Source of the DNA: Mycoplana azooxidifex
Lineage (GTDB): Bacteria; Pseudomonadota; Alphaproteobacteria; Rhizobiales; Rhizobiaceae
Length of the DNA: 64,000 nt
Direction of reading: 5' to 3'
NCBI RefSeq assembly: GCF_014196765.1
Contig: NZ_JACIEE010000007.1
Span: 396,641-460,640, forward strand
The notes below the pieces were generated by a model. That model saw only the letters and a list, made by a program, of their open reading frames with translations, made no database searches and had not been told where the DNA came from. Position numbers and translations under genes: made by a program. Position 1 is the first letter of the stretch. Each line of letters starts with the position of its first letter. Of the stretch, positions 1-8,133 are shown in pieces.

Positions 1-1
1 C

Positions 2-601
2 TTTGCCGACCTCCTGGTCGTTCCCGCACTGTGCGATTTTCACACGCGCTATCCGCAGATCCAAATCGACCTCGGCGTCGGCGACCGCCTGGTGGACTAC
101 ATCGCCGAGAACGTCGATTGCGCCTTGCGCGCCGGAACACCCAGCGACCAGTCGCTGATCGCGCGCAAGGTCTCGGAGATGCAGATGATCACCTGCGCGT
201 CCCCCGCCTATGTCGAAAGGAACGGTCTCCCATCGGAACCGGAAGACCTGACGCGGGACCACCACTTCGCCGTCGCCTACCTCCAGGCCCAGGCCGGACG
301 GATCCTGCCGATGGGATTCGAGAGGAACGGCGAGACAAAGGAGATCGTGCCCCGCTATGTCGTGTCCGCCAATGACGCCCGCACCTACATGACCGCCATC
401 CTGTCGGGGTTCGGCGTGGCGCAGGTGCCTCTCTTCATGGCCCGCGACGCGCTTGCCGACGGACGGCTGGTGCCGGTCCTGACGGACTGGAACTGCGAAC
501 CGCTCCAACTCTATGTCGTCTATCCGCAGACCCGCCATCTGAGCAACAAGGTGCGCGTCTTCGTCGACTGGCTCGTCAAACTCGTGCGGACCTTGGACTA
601 G
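2..601 (+). CDS. LysR-family regulator, effector-binding domain (5' end outside window)
   Basis: The reading frame is open from the first bases and ends at TAG 599-601, giving about 199 residues. It reads as the type-2 periplasmic-fold effector domain of LysR regulators: an early DRLVDYIAENVDCALRAG stretch, then CASPAYVERNG, and a C-terminal LSNKVRVFVDWLV that is typical of this family. The helix-turn-helix lies upstream of the window. Its stop abuts the stop of the minus-strand transporter operon, so the two are convergent and it is not obviously the regulator of that operon, though it could be. The family is fairly secure; the ligand is unknown. Confidence 0.85.
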   Translation, partial: FADLLVVPALCDFHTRYPQIQIDLGVGDRLVDYIAENVDCALRAGTPSDQSLIARKVSEMQMITCASPAYVERNGLPSEPEDLTRDHHFAVAYLQAQAGRILPMGFERNGETKEIVPRYVVSANDARTYMTAILSGFGVAQVPLFMARDALADGRLVPVLTDWNCEPLQLYVVYPQTRHLSNKVRVFVDWLVKLVRTLD

Positions 602-1513
602 CTAGCGTTCGAACGGCTCGCCGAGGGAGGCGACACCGTTCAGCTTCAAGAGCCGCCGGTCTGCCGAAATGATGCCGAGCACGACGATGGTCACGATATA
701 GGGCAGGCTCGACAGAAGCTGCGACGGCACGTCCAGCGCGGTGGCCTGGGCCGCAAGCCCCATCAGCGACACAGCCCCGAAGAGGCACGCCCCCAGAAAG
801 ATCCGCCCGGTCAGCCAGGTGCCGAAGACGACGAGCGCAATTGCGATCCAGCCGCGGCCTGCGATCATGCCATCGGCCCAGAGCGGCGTGTAGACCACCG
901 AGGCGTAAGCGCCCGCAAAACCCGCCATCGCCCCGCCGAAGGCGACGGCGGCGACGCGGATGGCGATGACCGGGTAGCCGATCGCGTGGGCGGCCTTCGG
1001 GTTCTCGCCGATGGCGCGGATGACGAGGCCGACCTTGGTGTAGGCAAACACCGCCCAGATGCCCAGTGTCGCGGCGAGGGTGAGCCACACGGCGGCATCC
1101 TGGACGAACAGACCGCCTATGACCGGGATTTCCGAAAGCCCCGGAACGGCGAGCTTCGGCAGTCCCGTCACCGTGAGGCTTTCATAGGTCTTGCCGAACA
1201 GCGCCGAAAGCCCCTGGCCAAGGATGCCGATGGCGAGGCCTGTCGCCACCTGGTTTGCCCGGAATCCGAGCGCGATCACGGCGAAGAGAAGGGAGAGGAT
1301 CGCGCTTGCAAGGCCGGCGGCGACGAAGCCGAGGACATGGCCGCCGCCGTGATAGACGATGATGAAAGCGATGACCGCGCCGAGCGCCATCATTCCCTCG
1401 ACGCCGAGATTGAGGACGCCCGCGCGCTCGACCACCATCTCGCCGAGGGCGGCCAGAAGGAACGGCGTCGCTGCGGCGAGCATGCCGGCAAGAATGAACT
1501 CGATCGCGTTCAT
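602..1513 (-). CDS. ABC transporter permease, BMP/nucleoside-type importer (second permease)
   Basis: A 303-residue hydrophobic protein with about eight to ten membrane segments. The start MNAIEFILAGMLAAATPF is chosen because its ATG overlaps the TGA of the preceding permease (1510-1513). The features EMVVERAGVLNLGVEGMMALGA and RAIGENPKAAHAIG are typical of BPD_transp_2 permeases (YufQ/NupQ, RbsC superfamily) that pair with a BMP-family binding protein. It forms the inner-membrane channel with the permease encoded just upstream. It is the last gene of an eight-gene minus-strand operon. Purine nucleosides or nucleobases are the usual cargo of this transporter class, but the substrate here is inferred. 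Confidence 0.9.
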   Translation of the reverse strand: MNAIEFILAGMLAAATPFLLAALGEMVVERAGVLNLGVEGMMALGAVIAFIIVYHGGGHVLGFVAAGLASAILSLLFAVIALGFRANQVATGLAIGILGQGLSALFGKTYESLTVTGLPKLAVPGLSEIPVIGGLFVQDAAVWLTLAATLGIWAVFAYTKVGLVIRAIGENPKAAHAIGYPVIAIRVAAVAFGGAMAGFAGAYASVVYTPLWADGMIAGRGWIAIALVVFGTWLTGRIFLGACLFGAVSLMGLAAQATALDVPSQLLSSLPYIVTIVVLGIISADRRLLKLNGVASLGEPFER

Positions 1514-2610
1514 GACGGGCTCCGGTGGGCGGCACGGGGCCATTCGAGACGGTATCGGACGAAGGCGACGGCGACGAGGTAGGCGAGCAGGAGGCTGCCC
1601 TGGAAGACGCGGACGGCCGCGATCGGCAGGTTGGCCGACACCATGGCGTTGTCGCCGCCGATGTAGAGCACCGCCATCACCATGGCGGACGCGATGATGC
1701 CGAGCGGATGCAGTCCGCCGAGATAGGCCACGATGATGGCCGCATAGCCGTAGCCCGTCGAAATCGAGCGCTGCAACTGGCCGAGCGGACCGGCGACCTC
1801 GGCGGCCCCGGCCAGTCCGGCGGCAAATCCGCCGATCAGGAGCGACAGCCAGATCGCCCGCCCCTCGCTGAAGCCCGCATAGCCGGCGGCACGCGGGGCG
1901 AGGCCGCCGACCTGGAGCTTGTAGCCGGTGAAGCTCTTCTGCATGAAGACCCAAGCCGCCAGCGACAGGACGATCGTCAGGATCAGCGAGACGTTGACCC
2001 GGGTCCCGGCAAACAGCATCGGCACCATCGCGTCGTACTGGAACATCACCGACTGGGGAAAGTTGAAGCCGGCCGGATCCTTCCAGGGTCCAAGCAGCAG
2101 GTAGTTGAGCAACTGCGTGGCGACGAGGCTCAGCATCAGCGAGACGAGAATCTCGCTCGCATTGAGCCTGACCCGCCAGAAGGCGGTGATCGATGCCCAC
2201 AGCGCCCCGCCGATGGCGCCGAGGAGCAGCATGAGCGGCCAGATCCACTGGCCCGTCGCCTGCGGGAACCAGACGGGAATGGACGAGGCGAAGATCGCGC
2301 CGAGGATGAACTGCCCCTCGGCGCCGATGTTGAAGACCTTCGCGCGAAAACCGATCGCCAGCCCCTGCGCGATCAGCAGCAGAGGGCCCGCCTTCAGCAG
2401 CACTTCGGAAAAGGACGCCCAGGACAGGAAGGGCTCGAGCAGCATCGCATGGACGACGGCGACCGGGTCGCGGCCCATCAGCACGTAGAGAGCGAGGTTG
2501 AGCGCCGTGGCCACGGCCAGGGCGACCGGCGGCGCAATGAGGGCCGCCAGGAGTGACGCCCGCTCCCGGCGAACAAGGGTGGGGAGGAAGGCCGTTGTCG
2601 GGGCGGTCAT
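1510..2610 (-). CDS. ABC transporter permease, BMP/nucleoside-type importer (first permease)
   Basis: A 366-residue membrane protein starting MTAPTTAFLPTLVRRERASL. The ATG at 2610 overlaps the stop of the upstream ATPase gene (2607-2610), and an open frame further upstream is not needed. A single hydrophobic helix follows a short cytoplasmic N-terminus. The motif KVFNIGAEGQFILGAIFAS is the counterpart of the NLGVEGMM motif in the partner permease and is characteristic of YufP/NupP-type proteins, which are usually longer than the YufQ type, as seen here. It heterodimerises with the product of the next gene to form the pore. Confidence is high for family and moderate for substrate class. Confidence 0.9.
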   Translation of the reverse strand: MTAPTTAFLPTLVRRERASLLAALIAPPVALAVATALNLALYVLMGRDPVAVVHAMLLEPFLSWASFSEVLLKAGPLLLIAQGLAIGFRAKVFNIGAEGQFILGAIFASSIPVWFPQATGQWIWPLMLLLGAIGGALWASITAFWRVRLNASEILVSLMLSLVATQLLNYLLLGPWKDPAGFNFPQSVMFQYDAMVPMLFAGTRVNVSLILTIVLSLAAWVFMQKSFTGYKLQVGGLAPRAAGYAGFSEGRAIWLSLLIGGFAAGLAGAAEVAGPLGQLQRSISTGYGYAAIIVAYLGGLHPLGIIASAMVMAVLYIGGDNAMVSANLPIAAVRVFQGSLLLAYLVAVAFVRYRLEWPRAAHRSPS

Positions 2611-4130
2611 GCGAGAGCCTTCGCTGCGGCGGAATGCGCCCCGATCATGTATCGTCCGATCTCCTCGGGTCGCGTGTCGCGCGTGACGAGCGGATCGCTC
2701 AGCGTGCCGTGATACAGCACCTGGATGAAATCGCAGAGCTCGAAGAGTTCCTCGAGTTCCTCGGAAATGACGAGGATGGCCATTCCCTCGTTGCGCAGCG
2801 CCACGAGCCGCCTGCGGATGGCGGAAGCCGCGCCGATGTCGACGCCCCAGGTCGGCTGGGCGACGAACAGCAGCCGCGGGGCCAGCATGATCTCGCGACC
2901 GACGATGAATTTCTGCAGGTTTCCGCCGGAAAGGGCACCGGCTTCCGCCTCCGGCCCGGGCGTGCGGACATCGTACTGGCGGATGCAATCCTTCGTGAAC
3001 GCCGCGGCCTTGGCCCGGTCGACGAGACCGTGGCGCTTGAGGCCGAGCGGATGCGCCGTCAGCAGGCTGTTGAGCACCAGCGACATCTCGGGGACGGCTC
3101 CGCGCCCGAGCCGGTCCTCGGGCACGAAGGCAAATCCGAGCCTGCGGCGGGCGGCGGCACCGAACGTGCCCACGTCCTGTCCCATCATGAAGATGCGGTC
3201 GGTCGCCTCGCGCGGCAGCCGCGTCTCGCCCGAAATCAGCGCTGAAAGCTCGCTTTGGCCGTTGCCGGAAATCCCGGCGATACCGAGGATTTCGCCGGCA
3301 CGCACCGTGAGGCTGATGTTGGAGAGCGGAACGGCGAAAGGATCGTCGGGCCGGTAGTCCAGCCCGACGATCTCGAGCTGCTTCTCGCCGCCGGACCGCG
3401 GCAGCGCCGGCATCGGCTCCGGCATGTCGCGGCCGATCATCATGCGGGCGAGGTCATGGGCGTCGTGCTCCCGCGGGTCGACGTTCCCTGTGACGCGCCC
3501 TGCGCGCAGGATGGTCGCCCGGTCGCAGATCGCCCGGATCTCATCCAGCTTGTGAGAAATGAACAGGATCGAAACGCCCCCGTCGCGCAGGCGGCGCAAG
3601 GTCTCGAAGAGCTTGCCCACGGATTGCGGCGGCAGCACCGATGTCGGCTCGTCGAGGATCAGGAGCTTCGGATCGGTCATCAGGCAGCGGATGATCTCCA
3701 CCCGCTGCCGCTCGCCGACCGACAGCGCATGCACGTCGGCGAGTGGGTCGACCTCGAGGCCGAAGTCGCGACCGAGCGCCTTCACACGGTCGATGAGGTC
3801 CGCCTTGCGCCCCTGCACGACCAGTTGGATGTTCTCGACGACGGTCAGGGTCTCGAACAGCGAGAAATGCTGGAAGACCATGCCGATCCCCTTGCGCCTC
3901 GCCTCCGCGGGGGAGGCGAGGCTGAGGATCTCGCCCTGCCAGGCGACGGTTCCGTCGTCCGGCTGTTCGACCCCGTAGATGAGCTTCATCAGGGTCGACT
4001 TGCCCGCCCCGTTCTCGCCAAGGATCGCATGGATAGAGCGCGGCGCCACGTCGAGATCGACGCCCTGGTTGGCCCTGACCTCACCATAGCTCTTCGAGAT
4101 GCCGCGCAGCGACAGAAGCGGAGCGGTCAT
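2607..4130 (-). CDS. ABC transporter ATP-binding protein with two ATPase domains (BMP-type importer)
   Basis: A 507-residue protein with two fused nucleotide-binding domains, as in RbsA, MglA and YufO/NupO. The first domain has a canonical Walker A (GENGAGKST, about residues 38-46), a LSVGERQRVEI signature and an ILDEPTSVL Walker B. The second has a degenerate P-loop (GISGNGQSE) and an LSGGNLQKFIVGRE signature. This asymmetric arrangement is normal for the CUT2/BMP class. It energises import through the two permeases encoded downstream; the ATG of the next gene overlaps its TGA, which suggests translational coupling. Confidence 0.93.
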   Translation of the reverse strand: MTAPLLSLRGISKSYGEVRANQGVDLDVAPRSIHAILGENGAGKSTLMKLIYGVEQPDDGTVAWQGEILSLASPAEARRKGIGMVFQHFSLFETLTVVENIQLVVQGRKADLIDRVKALGRDFGLEVDPLADVHALSVGERQRVEIIRCLMTDPKLLILDEPTSVLPPQSVGKLFETLRRLRDGGVSILFISHKLDEIRAICDRATILRAGRVTGNVDPREHDAHDLARMMIGRDMPEPMPALPRSGGEKQLEIVGLDYRPDDPFAVPLSNISLTVRAGEILGIAGISGNGQSELSALISGETRLPREATDRIFMMGQDVGTFGAAARRRLGFAFVPEDRLGRGAVPEMSLVLNSLLTAHPLGLKRHGLVDRAKAAAFTKDCIRQYDVRTPGPEAEAGALSGGNLQKFIVGREIMLAPRLLFVAQPTWGVDIGAASAIRRRLVALRNEGMAILVISEELEELFELCDFIQVLYHGTLSDPLVTRDTRPEEIGRYMIGAHSAAAKALA

Positions 4131-4133
4131 GGA

Positions 4134-5234
4134 TCACTTCGGCAGGGGAGAGGCGACACCCTTGACGTGCCAGTCCATCGCGACGATCTCGGCGTCGGTG
4201 AGGGTAGCGCCGCCGGCAACCCCTTCGCTGCCGTCAGCCTTGGCGATCGGCCCGGTGAACGGCGAGAAGCTGCCGTCGGCGATCTTCGCCTCCAGCTCCT
4301 TGATTTTGGTCATCGTGTCGGCCGGGATGTCCGGGTTCCAGTCCACCACCTCGACCACCTTGTCGGCCACGCCGAGGAAGGTGTTGGCGCCCTTGAAGGT
4401 GCCGGCGAGATGGGCATCGACCGAGGCCTTGAAGAAGGGCGACCAGTCCGTGGCGACGCAGCCGAGATAGGTCTTCGGAGCGTATTTCTTCATCGAAGAA
4501 TTGAGGTTGAAGGCGTAGACGCCGGCTTCCTCGCAGGCCGCGATGACGGACGGCGTGTCCTGCGCGTTGGAGAAGATCACGTCGCATTTCTGCGCGATCA
4601 GCGCCTTGGCCGCTTCCTGTTCCTTGGCCGGATCGAACCAGGAATTCACCCAGACGACCGAGACCTCGATATCGGGATTGACCGCTTGGGCGCCGAGCGT
4701 GAACGCGTTGACGGAGGTGATCAGCTCCGGAATGGCAAACGCCGAGACCGAACCGAGCTTGCCGGTCTTGGAGAGCGCCGCCGCGGCCATGCCGAGCAGG
4801 TAGGTCCCTTGGAAATACTTGGCGGCGAAGGGCGAGAAATTCGGCGCCACCTGGAAACCGGAGGCATGCAGCACGGTCACGCTCGGATCGCGCCTTGCGA
4901 TCTGCAGCGCGCCGTTCTGGTAGCCGAAGGAACCGGCGATCAGGAACTTGTTTCCGTCGGCAACCGTCTTGTTCATGATCCGGTCCGCATCCGGGCCTTC
5001 CTGGATGTTTTCCAGGACGGTGACCTTCACCTTGTCCCCGTAGGCAGCCTTGACCGGCTCAAGACCGGCTGCAAGCGCGTGTCCCCAGCCGACGTCGCCG
5101 ACCGGCGAGGGGAGCACGAGGGTGATGCCGAGCGGCTCGTCGGCGGCGAGCGCAAGCCGGCTTCCGAGCGTACCGGCAAGCCCGGTCGCGGCAAGGCCCT
5201 TCATCAAGGTTCTGCGGGTCAGGTGGTTCATCAT
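4134..5234 (-). CDS. BMP-family (PnrA/Med-like) substrate-binding lipoprotein or periplasmic protein
   Basis: A 366-residue exported binding protein. The N-terminus TRRTLMKGLAATGLAGTLG is a twin-arginine-like signal peptide ending near ALAAD. The mature part contains PSPVGDVGWGHALAAGLEPVK, VLENIQEGPDADRI and GSFGYQNGALQIA, all typical of the BMP/PnrA fold that binds purine nucleosides and, in some branches, nucleobases. There is no lipobox cysteine, so it is probably a soluble periplasmic protein. It precedes the ATPase and permease genes with a gap of only 3 bp. Purine-type cargo is supported by the deaminase gene immediately upstream, but remains inference. Confidence 0.88.
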   Translation of the reverse strand: MMNHLTRRTLMKGLAATGLAGTLGSRLALAADEPLGITLVLPSPVGDVGWGHALAAGLEPVKAAYGDKVKVTVLENIQEGPDADRIMNKTVADGNKFLIAGSFGYQNGALQIARRDPSVTVLHASGFQVAPNFSPFAAKYFQGTYLLGMAAAALSKTGKLGSVSAFAIPELITSVNAFTLGAQAVNPDIEVSVVWVNSWFDPAKEQEAAKALIAQKCDVIFSNAQDTPSVIAACEEAGVYAFNLNSSMKKYAPKTYLGCVATDWSPFFKASVDAHLAGTFKGANTFLGVADKVVEVVDWNPDIPADTMTKIKELEAKIADGSFSPFTGPIAKADGSEGVAGGATLTDAEIVAMDWHVKGVASPLPK

Positions 5235-5255
5235 GTCAGTTCCCTCTTTTGGTTC

Positions 5256-6638
5256 TTAGAATTCGATGGTGGCGAGCGCGGCCTCGGCCTCGGCGAACAA
5301 CTGGGCCTCGTCGAGCCCTGCAAACCCGCCCTTCTGCCAGACGATGCGGCCGTTGATCATGGTCATGTCGGTCGGCATGCCGATCCCCACCTTGGCAATC
5401 AGGCTCAGCGGATCGTGCCGCGTGCCGACATAGTCCATGCGCCGCGTGTCGATCGCAAAGAGATCGGCGGCCATGCCCGGCGCCAGCCGGCCGATATCGC
5501 GGCGGCCGAGAAGGGCAGCCCCTCCCATCGTCGCATAGCCGAGGAAATCGGCAGGCGAGGGGACGGGATGGACACGCGACGATGCGGCCAAGCACTGCAG
5601 CATGTAGGCGGAGCGGATGCAGTGCATCAGGTTGGAGTTGTCGTTCGAGGCCGCGCCGTCGCAGCCGAGGCCGACCCGCAGGCCGAAGGCCGACATGGCG
5701 GGAATGTCGGTGACCTCGGCGCCGACGAGATAGACCGGTTCCGGGCAATGCGACACGCCGGTGCCGCTTGCCGCCATCGTCCGCAGTTCGCCGTGTGTCA
5801 GTTCCCAGCAATGGGCATAGAAGGCATCGGGCCCGGCAAAGCCGAGCTCTTCGAGATAGTCGACCGTGCGCATGCCATGGCGGCTTTCGATCACGGCGCT
5901 TTCGCCCTCGCCGACATGGGTGTGCATCTGCACTCCGCGATCGCGCGCCAGCGCGACCGATTCGACGAAGGTCTCGCGGTAGCAGTTGACCGGCTGGCAG
6001 GGCGCGACCACGACCTGGCGCATGCTGAAGCGGCCGGTGTCGTGGTAGGTGTCGATCAGCCGGGCGCAATCGGCGATGAACTCGTCCGTCGTCTCCAGCA
6101 TCTCGTCCGGAATGGTCGAGCCTTCCGACTTCGGCAGCGTATTGCCGCCGCGTCCGGCATGAAAGCGCATGCCGAGCAACTCCGCCGCCTCGAACTGGCG
6201 GTCGACCAGCCGTTTGCCGGCATGGCGCGGGAAATTATACTGGTGGTCGAAGGCCGTGGTGCAGCCGTGCTTGATCATCTCGGCCATGGCCGTGACCGAG
6301 GAATGATAGAAGCAATCCTCTGTCAGCCTGGAGAATACCGGGTAGATCCGGTCGAGCCATTCGATGACCGACAGCTTCGTCCAGTCGAGATCGGCGCGGT
6401 TGCGCACGAAGCACTGGAAGAAATGATGGTGGGTGTTGACGAGGCCCGGATAGACGAACCAGCCGGTGGCATCCTGTACGATCGTCCCCGCGGGCAGATC
6501 GCCCCGGCCGAGGCCTTCACCGATCGCCACGACTGCGGGACCCTCCGTCAGGAGATCGACATTGCGATGGACGGCCGAGCCGGCGCCGTCGTCGACGATC
6601 ACCGCCGCGCAATTCCTCAGGAGGTAGCCGGCCATCAT
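5256..6638 (-). CDS. Amidohydrolase, 8-oxoguanine deaminase / guanine-deaminase-like
   Basis: A 460-residue COG0402 amidohydrolase. The metal site is visible: VNTHHHFFQ (HxH, about residues 70-72), a QMHTHVGEGES histidine mid-protein, a HCWELTHGE histidine and the GLGCDGAASND aspartate. The length and the sequence around the metal ligands match 8-oxoguanine deaminases and related triazine/purine aminohydrolases better than cytosine deaminases. It would deaminate a cyclic amidine, probably a purine. Its ATG overlaps the stop of the GST-like gene (6635-6638), and it sits between an oxygenase module and a BMP importer. Alternative activities are guanine deaminase or a hydroxyatrazine-type hydrolase. 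Confidence 0.82.
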   Translation of the reverse strand: MMAGYLLRNCAAVIVDDGAGSAVHRNVDLLTEGPAVVAIGEGLGRGDLPAGTIVQDATGWFVYPGLVNTHHHFFQCFVRNRADLDWTKLSVIEWLDRIYPVFSRLTEDCFYHSSVTAMAEMIKHGCTTAFDHQYNFPRHAGKRLVDRQFEAAELLGMRFHAGRGGNTLPKSEGSTIPDEMLETTDEFIADCARLIDTYHDTGRFSMRQVVVAPCQPVNCYRETFVESVALARDRGVQMHTHVGEGESAVIESRHGMRTVDYLEELGFAGPDAFYAHCWELTHGELRTMAASGTGVSHCPEPVYLVGAEVTDIPAMSAFGLRVGLGCDGAASNDNSNLMHCIRSAYMLQCLAASSRVHPVPSPADFLGYATMGGAALLGRRDIGRLAPGMAADLFAIDTRRMDYVGTRHDPLSLIAKVGIGMPTDMTMINGRIVWQKGGFAGLDEAQLFAEAEAALATIEF

Positions 6639-7294
6639 GCCTCGCCCGGTTCGATGTGCGGTTCGGGCTTCAGTTCGTGCAGCCGATGGATGCCGGGCAT
6701 CTCGATGAAGCCATCGAGCGCGCGGATGGCGCGCGACCAGAGGCGGATCGCGGGATAGGGATCGAGCGAGACGCCGCCGTCGGGGGCGAGCGCCACATAG
6801 GGGAAGCAGGCGATGTCTGCCACCGTCGGCCGGTCGGCCGCGAGGAAGCGCTGGCCGCGCAGGCCCTGCTCGAAAAGGCCCGCTTCCAGCTCGCGAAGGG
6901 CGGCGATTCCCTGCGCCTGGAACGCGCCGATGTCGCCGGGGCGCAGCAGCATCTCATGCAGGCGCGCGCCGCCGAGACTTGCGGTCAGGCGGCCGGAGAA
7001 CGACAGCCATTGCTGCACGCGCGCGGCCTCTTCCGCCTTGCCGCTGCCGAGCCATTCCGGTGCAGCCTTGGCGGCGAGATAGACGAGGATCGCCGAGGAT
7101 TCGGTAAGGACAAGGTCGCCATCCTCCAGGATCGGGATGGAGCCTGCCGGATTGAGGGCCATGAGTTCGGGGCCGCGATGTTCGCCGCCGGGATGGAAGT
7201 CCACCGGCCGGAGTTCGAGCCTGACCCCAATCAGCGCCGCCATCAGGCGCACCTTGTAGCAACTGGGCGAAAGAATGTAGTTGTAGAGCTTCAT
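6635..7294 (-). CDS. Glutathione S-transferase-like protein (NdmE-like context)
   Basis: A 219-residue protein with an N-terminal thioredoxin-like GST domain: MKLYNYILSPSCYKVRLM, then LNPAGSIPILEDGDLVLTESSAILVYLA, which carries the cis-Pro and the ES glutathione-binding pair. An alpha-helical C-terminal domain follows (LAADRPTVADIACFPYVALAP). The start at 7294 overlaps the stop of the oxygenase gene (ATGA, 7291-7294). In the caffeine-degrading Pseudomonas putida CBB5 system a GST-like protein, NdmE, is needed structurally for the N7-demethylase complex, and the gene order here is strikingly similar. It could also be a catalytic GST. The family is secure; the complex role is inferred. Confidence 0.88.
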   Translation of the reverse strand: MKLYNYILSPSCYKVRLMAALIGVRLELRPVDFHPGGEHRGPELMALNPAGSIPILEDGDLVLTESSAILVYLAAKAAPEWLGSGKAEEAARVQQWLSFSGRLTASLGGARLHEMLLRPGDIGAFQAQGIAALRELEAGLFEQGLRGQRFLAADRPTVADIACFPYVALAPDGGVSLDPYPAIRLWSRAIRALDGFIEMPGIHRLHELKPEPHIEPGEA

Positions 7295-8133
7295 TGCGCC
7301 ACCAGCTGTGCGCCGTAGGTGTAGCCATGGCGCTTCAGCCACCGCCTGTAGGCCACCGAGGTCAGGTCTGCCCGTGTCGGGATTTCCATGCCGGGATCGA
7401 GCGGCAGCAGTCGCGGGATCTGGTTTTCCAGGATCGACCGGTCCTGCAGGAAGATCGTCTGCTGGAAATGGATGAGGTCGGTCATCGAGCTTTCGTCGTC
7501 AAAGAGCGCCATCCACGGCCACACGTCGCAAAGATCCTCCGCGAGCGGTTGGACGAAGAGCGTGATGACGTCCCATTCGCCGGGCCGGGGCGGGCAGGTC
7601 TTGTAGAGCACCGAGCAGGTCGGGGCCGGCACCCGGTACATGTATTCCGTGGTGATGCCGCCGCTCGCCGACCTGGCGGCCTGCGGCTGGTAGAATTTCA
7701 CCTGCGTGGCCCAGACCTCGTCCGCATCCTCGCGGATCTCGACCTTGTAGTTCTGCACCTCCGTGTGCGGCTCGGAGCCGAGGATGTCTGTGTGCACGAA
7801 GGGAAAGTGGGCGATGTCCAGGAAATTCTCCACCGCGCGCAGCGGCGAGCAACGCACGCGGACCACGCCGACATCGACGAAGCGCCGGCCCGGCTGGTCT
7901 GCCTCGGGAATGGCGAAGAGTTCCTTCTGGGGCTGCCCGAGCGAGGACCAGACATGGCCGTAGCGGACGCAAACCGGCAGCGTGCGCCCGTTCGCCGTCA
8001 CCCTGGCATTTCCGTCCGCATCGCTTGCCACGTCGATCGGCTCTCCCATCAACGCCGTCTTGCGCCCGAAGCTGTCGAGTTGGCTGACGAGGCCGACCGG
8101 ATACCATTCGTCGATCATCGCATCCTGCGTCAT
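7291..8133 (-). CDS. Rieske-less oxygenase alpha subunit (mononuclear iron domain, NdmC-like)
   Basis: A 280-residue ring-hydroxylating-oxygenase-type protein. It carries the non-haem iron motif ENFLDIAHFPFVH, with Asp106, His109 and His114 in the D-x2-H-x4-H arrangement. The N-terminal 65 residues resemble the edges of a Rieske domain (DEWYPVGLVSQL, ALMGEPIDVASDADG, VCVRYGHVWSSLG), but the C-x-H and C-x2-H cluster-binding loops are absent: residues 40-55 run directly from one flank to the other. Electrons must therefore come from a separate Rieske protein, presumably the product of the overlapping upstream gene. This matches NdmC of caffeine N7-demethylation. The substrate is unknown. Confidence 0.85.
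   Translation of the reverse strand: MTQDAMIDEWYPVGLVSQLDSFGRKTALMGEPIDVASDADGNARVTANGRTLPVCVRYGHVWSSLGQPQKELFAIPEADQPGRRFVDVGVVRVRCSPLRAVENFLDIAHFPFVHTDILGSEPHTEVQNYKVEIREDADEVWATQVKFYQPQAARSASGGITTEYMYRVPAPTCSVLYKTCPPRPGEWDVITLFVQPLAEDLCDVWPWMALFDDESSMTDLIHFQQTIFLQDRSILENQIPRLLPLDPGMEIPTRADLTSVAYRRWLKRHGYTYGAQLVAQ

Noticed and set aside
602..2248. Long minus-strand frame extending the second permease N-terminally
   Set aside because: The extension overlaps the first permease gene out of frame and has no membrane or family features; ATG 1513 overlapping the previous stop is the sound start.
3255..6758. A 1167-residue open frame antisense to the ATPase, BMP and amidohydrolase genes
   Set aside because: It mirrors three well-supported genes on the other strand and its product is rich in Arg, Asp and Gly without domains; a shadow frame typical of high-GC codon usage.
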